DNA of 64,000 nucleotides from UBA8437 sp963582065 (GTDB lineage Bacteria; Planctomycetota; Planctomycetia; Planctomycetales; Planctomycetaceae). The stretch is taken from positions 24,051 through 88,050 of the forward strand of contig CAUZRQ010000008.1 in the NCBI GenBank assembly GCA_963582065.1, read 5' to 3'. Under the pieces are notes generated by a model. The model did not search any database and was not told the DNA's origin. It was given only the letters and a program-made list of their open reading frames with translations. The position numbers and the translations under genes are program-made. Positions 1-7,135 of the stretch are shown one piece after another (positions within the stretch are counted from its first letter, which is position 1; each line of letters starts with the position of its first letter).

Positions 1-567
1 ACCGGCCGAGGGGATCATCAGCGGGTGGTCCAGGCCCGGCTCCCAGGCCACTCCACGGCCACCCTTGTAGACAAACTCCGGCAACCCGCCGCGGCGGGCG
101 AACAGGATGCCCCGCTTGCGGAGAATCGAAAAAGCCTCGGGCATGGTCGCGTTGCCCGGGTAGGCAAACGAGACCGGCCGCGGGATCCCGTGTTCGCAGC
201 AACGCCGCTCGATCACCTGCAGTTGCTCATCCAACTTCCCGATCGTCTTGGCCGTCACCGGCTTGTGATCCCCGGTGTGATTGCCAATCTCGAAACCGTC
301 CCTGGACAACTGCGCGATGTTCTCCCAGGTCATGTAGTTCTCTTTGTCCTCCTTGAAGTCGAACCCCTCGGTGATGAAAAAGGTCGCGCCGAACTTGTAG
401 TCGAGCAGGATCGGCCGCACGACGGTGAAGTGCGACTTGACCGAATCGTCAAACGTCAGCACGACCAGCTTCTCGGGAACCGGCTCGACGGCCGACGTCG
501 TCCCGGCCCCCGCCAGGCACACCACCCCCAGGATCACAACTTGCAGCCTGCCCGCCAGTCCCATCAT
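1..567 (-). CDS. Polysaccharide deacetylase (NodB-like), C-terminus cut by window edge
   Basis: Seen: the minus strand reads open from an ATG at 567 to the window edge, giving 189 residues without a stop. The first ~27 residues form a signal peptide ending near TTSAVEP. NodB motif 1 is LTFDDS, motif 2 is the metal-binding HTGDH in GNHTGDHK, and motif 3 is the FAYPGN variant. An AGGGAG ribosome binding site lies about 8 bases upstream of the tandem ATG codons, so 567 or 564 is the start. Known: this family removes N- or O-acetyl groups from chitin, peptidoglycan or other glycans using a metal held by Asp-His-His. Inferred: an exported glycan deacetylase. It is the third gene of a minus-strand run behind amt and a 57-residue membrane protein. 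The substrate cannot be told, and the last part of the catalytic domain is missing. Confidence 0.9.
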   Translation of the reverse strand, partial: MMGLAGRLQVVILGVVCLAGAGTTSAVEPVPEKLVVLTFDDSVKSHFTVVRPILLDYKFGATFFITEGFDFKEDKENYMTWENIAQLSRDGFEIGNHTGDHKPVTAKTIGKLDEQLQVIERRCCEHGIPRPVSFAYPGNATMPEAFSILRKRGILFARRGGLPEFVYKGGRGVAWEPGLDHPLMIPSAG

Positions 568-669
568 CCGCGTTTCTCCCTGGGGCATCGCGACCCGCAA
601 CTCAATACCCGCCGTCTCCCGGTTCGTCTCTTTCCGTCCCGCCGGACCGACCGGCTCCAACAAGGCGGA

Positions 670-843
670 TCAGCCATCGCGGTGTTTTTCGAATCGGAAG
701 GCCGAGACCAGGAACCAGCCGACGACGATGGCCGCCAGCAGGCAGATCCCGTAGACCACCCCCGGTTGGTCGGCAAAGGTATAAATGGCCTCCGTCGATC
801 GCGAATCGAAATCGGCCCAGGTCGAAACGGGACTGGAGTTCAT
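670..843 (-). CDS. Small single-pass membrane protein, 57 aa, function unknown
   Basis: Seen: a 57-residue frame starts at ATG 843, with GGAG about 9 bases upstream, and stops at TGA 670-672. It has a polar N-terminus with several acidic residues, then one transmembrane helix at about residues 29-49 (core YGICLLAAIVVGWFLVSA), then a short charged tail FRFEKHRDG. It lies 46 bases downstream of the amt stop codon and about 100 bases upstream of the deacetylase start, all on the same strand. Inferred: the start, binding site, helix and position support a real gene, probably cotranscribed with amt. I recognise no family. It could be a small accessory subunit of the ammonium channel or an unrelated membrane peptide. 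Confidence 0.6.
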   Translation of the reverse strand: MNSSPVSTWADFDSRSTEAIYTFADQPGVVYGICLLAAIVVGWFLVSAFRFEKHRDG

Positions 844-889
844 GGCCACTGGCTCCGGATCTGCTGCTTGTTGTTCGTCTTCTGCAATC

Positions 890-2248
890 TCAGGTCTTCT
901 CGCCGATCACCCCGGCCGGCACGACACCCTCGATCCCCAGTTCGGCGATGTCGAGCCCGGCCAGTTCGACCTCGCGCGAGACCCGCAACAACCCCAATCG
1001 ATTCAGCACCAGGCTGATCAGGTACCCCGGCACGAAGCCGACCCCGATCATCACGGCGATGCCGACCAGTTGCCCTTTCAGTGAACTGAGGATCTCGTGC
1101 TGGGGATATCCGCTGGCGAAGAGCCCCATCGCCAGCATCGACCAGACGCCCGCCCCGCCGTGGACGGCAATCGCTCCCACGGCGTCGTCGATCCCACGTC
1201 GCTCGAGCTGGTTGCCCACGAACACGGCCACCCCGCCGCCGGCGAAACCGACCAGGTAGCCCAGCGCGGGATGGTAGACGTCCACACCCGAGGCGATCGA
1301 GATCATGCCGGCCAGGCCGCCGCTGATCGTCCAGTAGGGATCGCCCTTGGATGTGATGAACGCCCCCATCGCACCACCGGCGAAGCCCATTGTCACCGTG
1401 AACGCCAGCGATCCCAGCGTCATCGGCGTCCCGTAGATGCTCCGCCAGGGTTCGGGGTCGGCTCCCGGTTCGGCGACCTGGAACACGGCACACGCGGCGT
1501 AGAAGGCGTAGAACCCGGTGAAGATCAGCATCAGCCCCAGCATGGTCATCGGCAGGTTGTGCGGGGGGATCACCTGCGGCCGTCCCTGGTCGTCGTACTT
1601 GCCGATCCGGGGCCCGAGGTTCAACAGCACGCCCAGCGTGAAGGCGGCCGCCACGGTGTGCACGCAACCGCCGGCTCCCCAGTCGTGAAAACCGAATTCC
1701 GTGTACAGCCAGGCACCGTCGCTCCATCCCCACGCCGCCGCCAGGATCCAGACCACCGATCCCAGGATCATCGCCAGCAACAGGTAGGCCCCCAGCCGGA
1801 TCCTCTCGATCACCGCTCCCGACATGATCGACCCGGTGGTGAAACTGAACAGCAGGAAGGCGAACCAGAAGACACCGGTGATGTTGTCGCCGAGATTCGG
1901 CCCCATCGTGTCGCTCCAGGGCAAAGCGGCCGCTGCGGCCGTCCCGGTATCCGGCACCACGCCGCCCTGGAAGGCGTAGTAAATCCACCAGCCGAACAGG
2001 AAGAAAGTTGGCGTGATCACCGCGCAGGTGAGCAGGTTCTTCATCATCGTCATCAACACGTTCTTCTGACGGGCCACGCCGGCCTCGTAGATCATGAACC
2101 CGGCGTGGATCAGCCACATCAACACGCCGGTCCAGAAATAGAACGTCTCGATCGTCTTTTCGGCAAAGAGCCGTGCGTCACCTTCCACGTCACCACTCCA
2201 CGTCAATCTGGACCCGAAGCCCGGATGGCCCCGCAACGAGCCTACCAT
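890..2248 (-). CDS. amt: Ammonium transporter, Amt/Rh family
   Basis: Seen: 452 residues with about eleven hydrophobic segments. Typical Amt blocks are present: MIYEAGVARQKN in the first helices, the channel histidine in GAGGCVHTVAAAF, GGLAGMISIASG, and the second histidine in DDAVGAIAVHGGAG. Both conduction histidines are therefore kept. ATG 2248 is chosen because GGGAG lies 8 bases upstream; ATG codons at 2287 and 2317 are in frame but lack a binding site, and 2317 would leave only 42 bases to the divergent DUF1501 gene. Known: Amt proteins are trimeric inner-membrane channels for ammonium uptake, usually gated by the PII protein GlnK. Odd: there is no glnK in the window, and a one-helix 57-residue gene takes the downstream place. 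Confidence 0.93.
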   Translation of the reverse strand: MVGSLRGHPGFGSRLTWSGDVEGDARLFAEKTIETFYFWTGVLMWLIHAGFMIYEAGVARQKNVLMTMMKNLLTCAVITPTFFLFGWWIYYAFQGGVVPDTGTAAAAALPWSDTMGPNLGDNITGVFWFAFLLFSFTTGSIMSGAVIERIRLGAYLLLAMILGSVVWILAAAWGWSDGAWLYTEFGFHDWGAGGCVHTVAAAFTLGVLLNLGPRIGKYDDQGRPQVIPPHNLPMTMLGLMLIFTGFYAFYAACAVFQVAEPGADPEPWRSIYGTPMTLGSLAFTVTMGFAGGAMGAFITSKGDPYWTISGGLAGMISIASGVDVYHPALGYLVGFAGGGVAVFVGNQLERRGIDDAVGAIAVHGGAGVWSMLAMGLFASGYPQHEILSSLKGQLVGIAVMIGVGFVPGYLISLVLNRLGLLRVSREVELAGLDIAELGIEGVVPAGVIGEKT

Positions 2249-2359
2249 CGAGACGGGCTCCCTCACCAGCACCGCGGGACTTGCCATCTTGTTCGCCGGC
2301 GGGATGTCCGATACCATCAATAACGGCTGATCGATTGCACCCCCGGGAACCCGATCCGG

Positions 2360-3805
2360 ATGATCCCCGTCCCCACTCACCCCAGGCTCTCGCGACGCAC
2401 CGCCCTGCAGGCCGGTTCGGTCGGGCTGCTCGGGCTGGGAATGAACCACGTCGCCGAGTTGCGGAGCGAAGCCGCCGGCACAACGGTCGGAGAGACGGTT
2501 CGCAAGGGGCGAGCCAAGTCGGTCATCTTCGTATTTCTTTCCGGCGGGTTGACCCAGCACGAGAGCTTCGACCCCAAGCCGAAGGCTCCACAGGGGATCC
2601 GCGGCGATTTCAACCCGATCTCGACCTCGACGCCGGGGTTCCAGATCTGCGAACACCTGCCGATGCTCGCCGCACGGAGCCACAAGTGGGCCGCGCTCCG
2701 CTCGCTGACCTCACCCTACAACGGCCACTCCTCGGGCCACATGGCGTTCCTCTCGGGCCGCACTCCGTTGCCGCCGACGTTCAACGGCAGCAAGCCGATG
2801 CCCGAGGACTGGCCGTCGATCGCATCGATCGTCGGAGCCGTCACCGCACCGCGGAACAACAACCTGCCGCCAGCTGCGGTGCTGCCCGAACGGCTGATCC
2901 ACCGCTCGACCCGTGTGATCCCCGGCCAGTTCGCCGGCCGGATGGGTCGTCGCCACGACCCGTGGTTCATCGAGGCCTCGCCGTTCAACGCCAAATCCTA
3001 CGGTGCGTACCCCGGCTACGAATTCCATTTCACCCGCGGCCGCGAGCGGAACAAGAACCTGCTGTTCCAGGCCCCGAACCTGAGCCTGCCCGAAGGCATC
3101 ACCCAGGGACGCTTGGGCAACCGCCGCCAGTTGCTGGATGTGCTCGAGTCGCAACGCCGCGACCTCGACGCGTTCGCCGCAACCGAGAACTTCAACCGGT
3201 CGCGTCAGGGAGCGATCAACCTGCTGACCGACAAGTCGGTCCAGGAGGCCTTCGACGTCACGCGTGCTCCCGAGAAGGTGCAGCAGCGGTACGGCAAGAA
3301 CGCCTTCGGCTGGTCGTTGCTGATGGCTCGCCGACTGGTCGAGGCCGGAGTCAACCTGGTGCAGGTCAACCTGGGCAACAACGAGACCTGGGACACTCAC
3401 GACAACGCGTTCCCGTTGCTCAAGGACTGCCTGCTGCCCCCGACCGACCAGGGTCTCTCGGCACTGATCGACGATCTCGAAGAGAGCGGGATGCTGGATG
3501 AGACACTGATCGTGATGCTCGGCGAAATGGGCCGCACGCCCAAGATCAACACCAAGCTGCCCGGCCGTGATCACTGGGGCGCGGTGCAGAGTGCCTTCTT
3601 CGCCGGCGGCGGCATCCAGGGCGGGAGGGCCGTCGGCACCTCCGACGACCTGGCCGCCTACCCGGCCTCCAACGCCCAGCGACCCGAAAACGTCGCCGCC
3701 ACGATCTACCATTCGCTCGGATTGCCCGACACCACGGCGTGGGTCGACGAGTTGAACCGGCCGCACCACATCTACTACGGCGAGCCGATCTACGACCTGC
3801 TGTAG
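2360..3805 (+). CDS. DUF1501 domain protein, Tat-exported (paralogue 1)
   Basis: Seen: 481 residues. The N-terminus carries a twin-arginine signal, LSRRTALQAG, followed by a hydrophobic stretch. DUF1501 hallmarks follow in order: FVFLSGGLTQHESFDPKP, the block around GIRGDFNPISTSTPG, then ICEHLPMLA, GEMGRTPKIN, and GRDHWGAVQSAFFAGGG near the end. Known: DUF1501 belongs to the alkaline-phosphatase/sulfatase-like fold, is hugely expanded in planctomycetes and mostly lacks assigned activity. Neighbours: divergent from amt with 111 bases between starts, and convergent with an APC permease, the two coding ends overlapping by 16 bases. No cytochrome (DUF1549) partner is adjacent, unlike other copies here. 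Family assignment is firm; the reaction is unknown. Confidence 0.93.
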   Translation: MIPVPTHPRLSRRTALQAGSVGLLGLGMNHVAELRSEAAGTTVGETVRKGRAKSVIFVFLSGGLTQHESFDPKPKAPQGIRGDFNPISTSTPGFQICEHLPMLAARSHKWAALRSLTSPYNGHSSGHMAFLSGRTPLPPTFNGSKPMPEDWPSIASIVGAVTAPRNNNLPPAAVLPERLIHRSTRVIPGQFAGRMGRRHDPWFIEASPFNAKSYGAYPGYEFHFTRGRERNKNLLFQAPNLSLPEGITQGRLGNRRQLLDVLESQRRDLDAFAATENFNRSRQGAINLLTDKSVQEAFDVTRAPEKVQQRYGKNAFGWSLLMARRLVEAGVNLVQVNLGNNETWDTHDNAFPLLKDCLLPPTDQGLSALIDDLEESGMLDETLIVMLGEMGRTPKINTKLPGRDHWGAVQSAFFAGGGIQGGRAVGTSDDLAAYPASNAQRPENVAATIYHSLGLPDTTAWVDELNRPHHIYYGEPIYDLL

Positions 3806-5136
3806 ACGGATCGGATGATCGGCCGCAGCACCAGTCCGCCGGCCAGCACGCCCAGGCCCGTCAGCCACACCTCGCGGTCGACCCAGAAGGCCAGGAACCC
3901 GCAGGCGACCAGGCCCACAGCAGAGATCCAGGCCGGATAGAGTCGTTCGTCCTTCGAGAGTCTCAGGGCCGCGAGGTTGGTCAGCGAGTAGTAGACCAGC
4001 ACGGTGAACGCACTGAATGACCAGGTCGTCTGCACGTCGCCCAGGATGGTCATCGCCGCGATCAACACGCCCACGGCCACCACCGCCAACGTCGGCGACT
4101 CGCCGCGGGCATCCAGTTTCGCCAGTTGTGACGGCAGGTCACCGCGGCGGCCCATCGCCAGGGCCACCCGCGAGAGGCCGAGCACCAGGTTCAACAGCAC
4201 CCCCAGCATCGCCAGCACCGCTCCCACCGCGACCAGCCACGCCAAGCCGGTTCCCCCGAATCGCTCGGCCGCCTGTTCCAGCGGTGCGGGGGTCCCCGAA
4301 CCGGTGATCGCAAACGCCTCGACCCCCGCGGCACTCACACCGACGACCGCCACCGAGATGTAGAGCACCATCGAGATGACCAGCGTGGCGATCATCGCCC
4401 TGGGGATCTTCCGCCGCGGGTCCTCGATCTCCTCACCCATCGTCGCAATCCGACCGTAGCCGGTGAAGGCGACGAACATCAAAGCGCACGCCTGGGCAAA
4501 CGCCGCAGCCGATGTCGTGCCCTCGGCCGGTCGCCAGAACGGAACCAGCGACTCGCCCGCTTCGGAGACGGCCGTTCCGATCCCGAAGGCGACAAACAGG
4601 GCCAGCGTGAAAACCGTCGATGCCACCAGCACGGCGTTGACCCGGTTGGACCGCTTCAGTCCAAACAGCACCAGCAACGTGATCCCCAGCACCACGCCCA
4701 GTGCCGGCCACCGATCCTCGACCGCCTCGGTACCGACTCCCAACCGCCTGGCGTAGGCGATCACGCCGAGCGCCGCGGTGGCCGCCGAAGCACTCTTGGC
4801 ACAAAGGAACATCCAGCCGGCAACAAACCCCACCCAGGGCACCAGCCACCTGTGGCCGTACTCGTAGGTACCGCCGCTTTGCGGGTGGTTGGCGGCCAAC
4901 TGGGCACTGCTGAGTCCGTTGCAGGTGGCCACCACGGCCGCCACGGCGATCGCGGCGATCACCGCAGGGCCGATCACCCCCGCGGCGAGCCCAATGCTGA
5001 CGAACACACCCGTCCCGACGATCGAACCCAGCCCGAGCACGATCGCACCACCGACGCCCACCTGGCGTTTCAACTGCGGCGCGTCGCCCGCAACAGAGTC
5101 TTCCCCGTTCACCTCGCCCCCCCCGTCCGCGAACAC
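3790..5136 (-). CDS. APC-family amino acid permease
   Basis: Seen: 448 residues with about twelve transmembrane segments. The first carries the APC signature GLGSIVGTGVFVSIGLAAGV at residues ~35-54. GGTYEYGHRWLVPWVGFVAGW and AFTGYGRIATMGEEIEDPRRKIP match the conserved TM3 and TM6-7 loop regions of amino acid/polyamine/organocation permeases. Known: these are inner-membrane secondary transporters for amino acids or amines. The substrate cannot be decided from the sequence. Neighbours: its start lies 4 bases after the stop of the small acidic protein upstream, suggesting one transcript. Its 3' end overlaps the convergent DUF1501 gene by 16 bases. Confidence 0.92.
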   Translation of the reverse strand: MFADGGGEVNGEDSVAGDAPQLKRQVGVGGAIVLGLGSIVGTGVFVSIGLAAGVIGPAVIAAIAVAAVVATCNGLSSAQLAANHPQSGGTYEYGHRWLVPWVGFVAGWMFLCAKSASAATAALGVIAYARRLGVGTEAVEDRWPALGVVLGITLLVLFGLKRSNRVNAVLVASTVFTLALFVAFGIGTAVSEAGESLVPFWRPAEGTTSAAAFAQACALMFVAFTGYGRIATMGEEIEDPRRKIPRAMIATLVISMVLYISVAVVGVSAAGVEAFAITGSGTPAPLEQAAERFGGTGLAWLVAVGAVLAMLGVLLNLVLGLSRVALAMGRRGDLPSQLAKLDARGESPTLAVVAVGVLIAAMTILGDVQTTWSFSAFTVLVYYSLTNLAALRLSKDERLYPAWISAVGLVACGFLAFWVDREVWLTGLGVLAGGLVLRPIIRSVYSRS

Positions 5137-5140
5137 GGAA

Positions 5141-5650
5141 TCAGCCGTCGGTGACAGCCGCGTCTGGAATGCAGCGAACGTGCAGTCGTCCGAACAGCGA
5201 TTCCAGTTCGGATGTCATCACCGCACATTCGTTACTGAAATCGGCCACCGGATGCAATCGCTCACGCAGGCACCCAATCGCCGTCTCGATCCGCCACGGG
5301 TCACCTTCTTCGACCGAATGGCACAGCGTATCGTAGAACCGGACCAGCGACCTGCCGATCGGCCCGCCACGGGGATCGCTATCCAGGTGGTGGTCGAGAC
5401 ACGTCAGGCGAATGCCGATGTCGGCGATCAGGAAGGCCGTCGCCAGCGATCTCGACGATCCGGGATTCGTCTCGCCCGCGTCCCCCGGCCCGCTGGTCAA
5501 TTCGTCGCGACAACCTGTCGAGAGTCCATCGTCATCGAAAATCCATCCGTCTTCATCACTCTCCGGATCGAACGCTTCCCACTCCGGTTCCAACAGTCCT
5601 CTCCACGACCGTCGCTGTTCATCAACCCAGGTATCTGGTCTCGAGTCCAT
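5141..5650 (-). CDS. Hypothetical acidic protein cotranscribed with the APC permease
   Basis: Seen: 169 residues from ATG 5650, which has GGAGAG about 8 bases upstream. The frame stays open further upstream (ATG 5719, TTG 5830), but that extension is Arg/Ser/Pro-rich and has no binding site. The N-terminal third is acidic with several Trp (EPEWEAF, SDEDGWIFDDD). The rest looks helical: SLATAFLIADIGIRLTCLDHHLD, then RFYDTLCHSVEEGDPW and ETAIGCLRERLHPVADF. There is no signal peptide or membrane segment, so it is probably cytoplasmic. Its stop lies 4 bases before the permease start. I recognise no family. The helical pattern with spaced Asp/His could be a small regulatory or binding bundle, but no function is assigned. 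Confidence 0.6.
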   Translation of the reverse strand: MDSRPDTWVDEQRRSWRGLLEPEWEAFDPESDEDGWIFDDDGLSTGCRDELTSGPGDAGETNPGSSRSLATAFLIADIGIRLTCLDHHLDSDPRGGPIGRSLVRFYDTLCHSVEEGDPWRIETAIGCLRERLHPVADFSNECAVMTSELESLFGRLHVRCIPDAAVTDG

Positions 5651-5865
5651 CCTGTGGCTCTCCGTGCCGAACCGACGTCCGTCCCGCCAGGGGATCTCGT
5701 TCGGCAATTGGGATTTCATCAAGCGGTCTGCGGACGGCCGACCGTGGCCCGACTCTCCTCTTTTCCCTCCCGAAACCGACGGCCACCGTGTCTGCGACCA
5801 TTGAACCCGCCGCCGGGGGGCCGGTGTCAATGTGAGTCCCGGGAGTTCTTACCGAATCTCGGAGA

Positions 5866-6972
5866 CTATTTCGCCTTCAACACGCCGTCGATCATCCGGT
5901 ACGCCTCCTGCCGCATCGCGTCCGGGAAGCTGTGCTGACTGTCGGGGTGACGGACCACCATCCGGCCTTCACCACCGAGCAACCTGTAGATCGGCCGGGC
6001 GGCCTTCACACAGCGATCGACGCTCTTGTGGCGAAAGTTGCCGTCTCGCAACGGCGCGTTGACGAAGAACGGCCGCGGAGCCAGCGCGGCGACCAGTTCC
6101 TGGAAGTCGTAGGGGATTTCGGTCAGCCGTCCGCGGTAGTTCGACAGTCGTGGCATGTAACGGATCTGACACCAACCGGCCCCGAATTTCCAGACTCGCT
6201 CGGCACCGTCGTAATAGTCCTGGTACGAATCGAAGCCGCAACTGCTGGCGACCACGGTGATCCGCTTGTCGAAGACCGCCGTGTAAATGGCGTTGTGACC
6301 TCCCAGGGAATGACCGATGGCACCGAACCCGCGGGAGCTGTCGACGAATTCGAACGAAGCGAGCAGGTCGAGACCACGGGAGTTGTCCCAGATGGCCTTC
6401 ATCGTGCCACTGACATAGTCCTGGCCGCCGAGGTTGGGCCAGTAGTTGGCCAGGTGGGGGTAGGCCGGCGACAGCGTGACATATCCTCGCTCGGCCAGTT
6501 CCTTGCCGTAGGCCCGCCCCTTGCGGCCCCCCAGCCCCATCACCACCTTGTGTCCCACCCGGTTGTCGGTCGGGTGCAGGCACAGCACCGCCGCCGCCTT
6601 TCGCTTGCCGGCCAGCACGTCCTTGGGAATGCACAGGTAGGCCGGGGTCTGCATGTCCTTGTCGACCGTGTAACCGATCAACCGTCGATGGTAGCTCCCC
6701 GCGTCGACATCCTCGATCACCTTCACCCCGATCGGACCACGTCGATCATCGCCGGGAAACCGCCCCATCACCGACTGCATCGCCGCCACGATCTCGGCCC
6801 GCCGCTTCGCCCAGTCGGCAGCGGTCTTCACCGTTTGCACCGCCCCGCCTGCCCCGTGGAACTGCAACAGGTTGTCCGGATCCAACCGCTTCCCGTCGGC
6901 CGCGACCACTGCGGATACGCACCCGATCCACATCACGCCGGACACCATCACCCGGTTCATTCGACCCGTCAT
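5866..6972 (-). CDS. Exported alpha/beta hydrolase (dienelactone/acetyl-xylan-esterase type)
   Basis: Seen: 368 residues from ATG 6972, with GAGG about 8 bases upstream; an in-frame TTG at 6996 is less likely. The first ~22 residues are a signal peptide (MVSGVMWIGCVSAVVAA). The hydrolase core shows AAAVLCLHPTDNRVG, the nucleophile elbow GHSLGGHN, and a C-terminal HPDSQHSFPD that supplies the histidine. YWPNLGGQDY and ASSCGFDSYQDYYDG resemble large esterase/peptidase-like hydrolases common in planctomycetes. Known: a Ser-His-Asp triad cleaves esters or peptides. Inferred: periplasmic carbohydrate esterase or related hydrolase. It is divergent from the LRR lipoprotein gene, sharing a 163-base control region. 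Confidence 0.88.
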   Translation of the reverse strand: MTGRMNRVMVSGVMWIGCVSAVVAADGKRLDPDNLLQFHGAGGAVQTVKTAADWAKRRAEIVAAMQSVMGRFPGDDRRGPIGVKVIEDVDAGSYHRRLIGYTVDKDMQTPAYLCIPKDVLAGKRKAAAVLCLHPTDNRVGHKVVMGLGGRKGRAYGKELAERGYVTLSPAYPHLANYWPNLGGQDYVSGTMKAIWDNSRGLDLLASFEFVDSSRGFGAIGHSLGGHNAIYTAVFDKRITVVASSCGFDSYQDYYDGAERVWKFGAGWCQIRYMPRLSNYRGRLTEIPYDFQELVAALAPRPFFVNAPLRDGNFRHKSVDRCVKAARPIYRLLGGEGRMVVRHPDSQHSFPDAMRQEAYRMIDGVLKAK

Positions 6973-7064
6973 CGCTTCTGCCTCACGGAGATTCAATCTG
7001 GTTCCTGATCAAGAGAAAACCAGCAACCGCCGCAGTTTGCAAACAACCGGCTGCCAACAACTCG

Positions 7065-7094
7065 TTGTGACCATCTTCGAACGTGGAATAGAAT
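7065..7094 (+). promoter_or_regulatory. Candidate sigma70-type promoter for the LRR lipoprotein gene
   Basis: Seen: TTGTGA at 7065-7070, an 18-base spacer, and TAGAAT at 7089-7094 (five of six to TATAAT). The implied start site near 7101 leaves a ~35-base leader before ATG 7136. It lies in the only AT-richer stretch of the divergent gap. Inferred from sequence only. Confidence 0.4.
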
Positions 7095-7135
7095 CAGGGT
7101 CGCGTCGGTTCGTCCCCATTTGCCGGTCCCGCTCG

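Noticed and set aside
2249..2317. Longer amt start at ATG 2317
   Set aside because: No ribosome binding site, and it would leave only 42 bases for two divergent promoters. ATG 2248 has GGGAG at good spacing.
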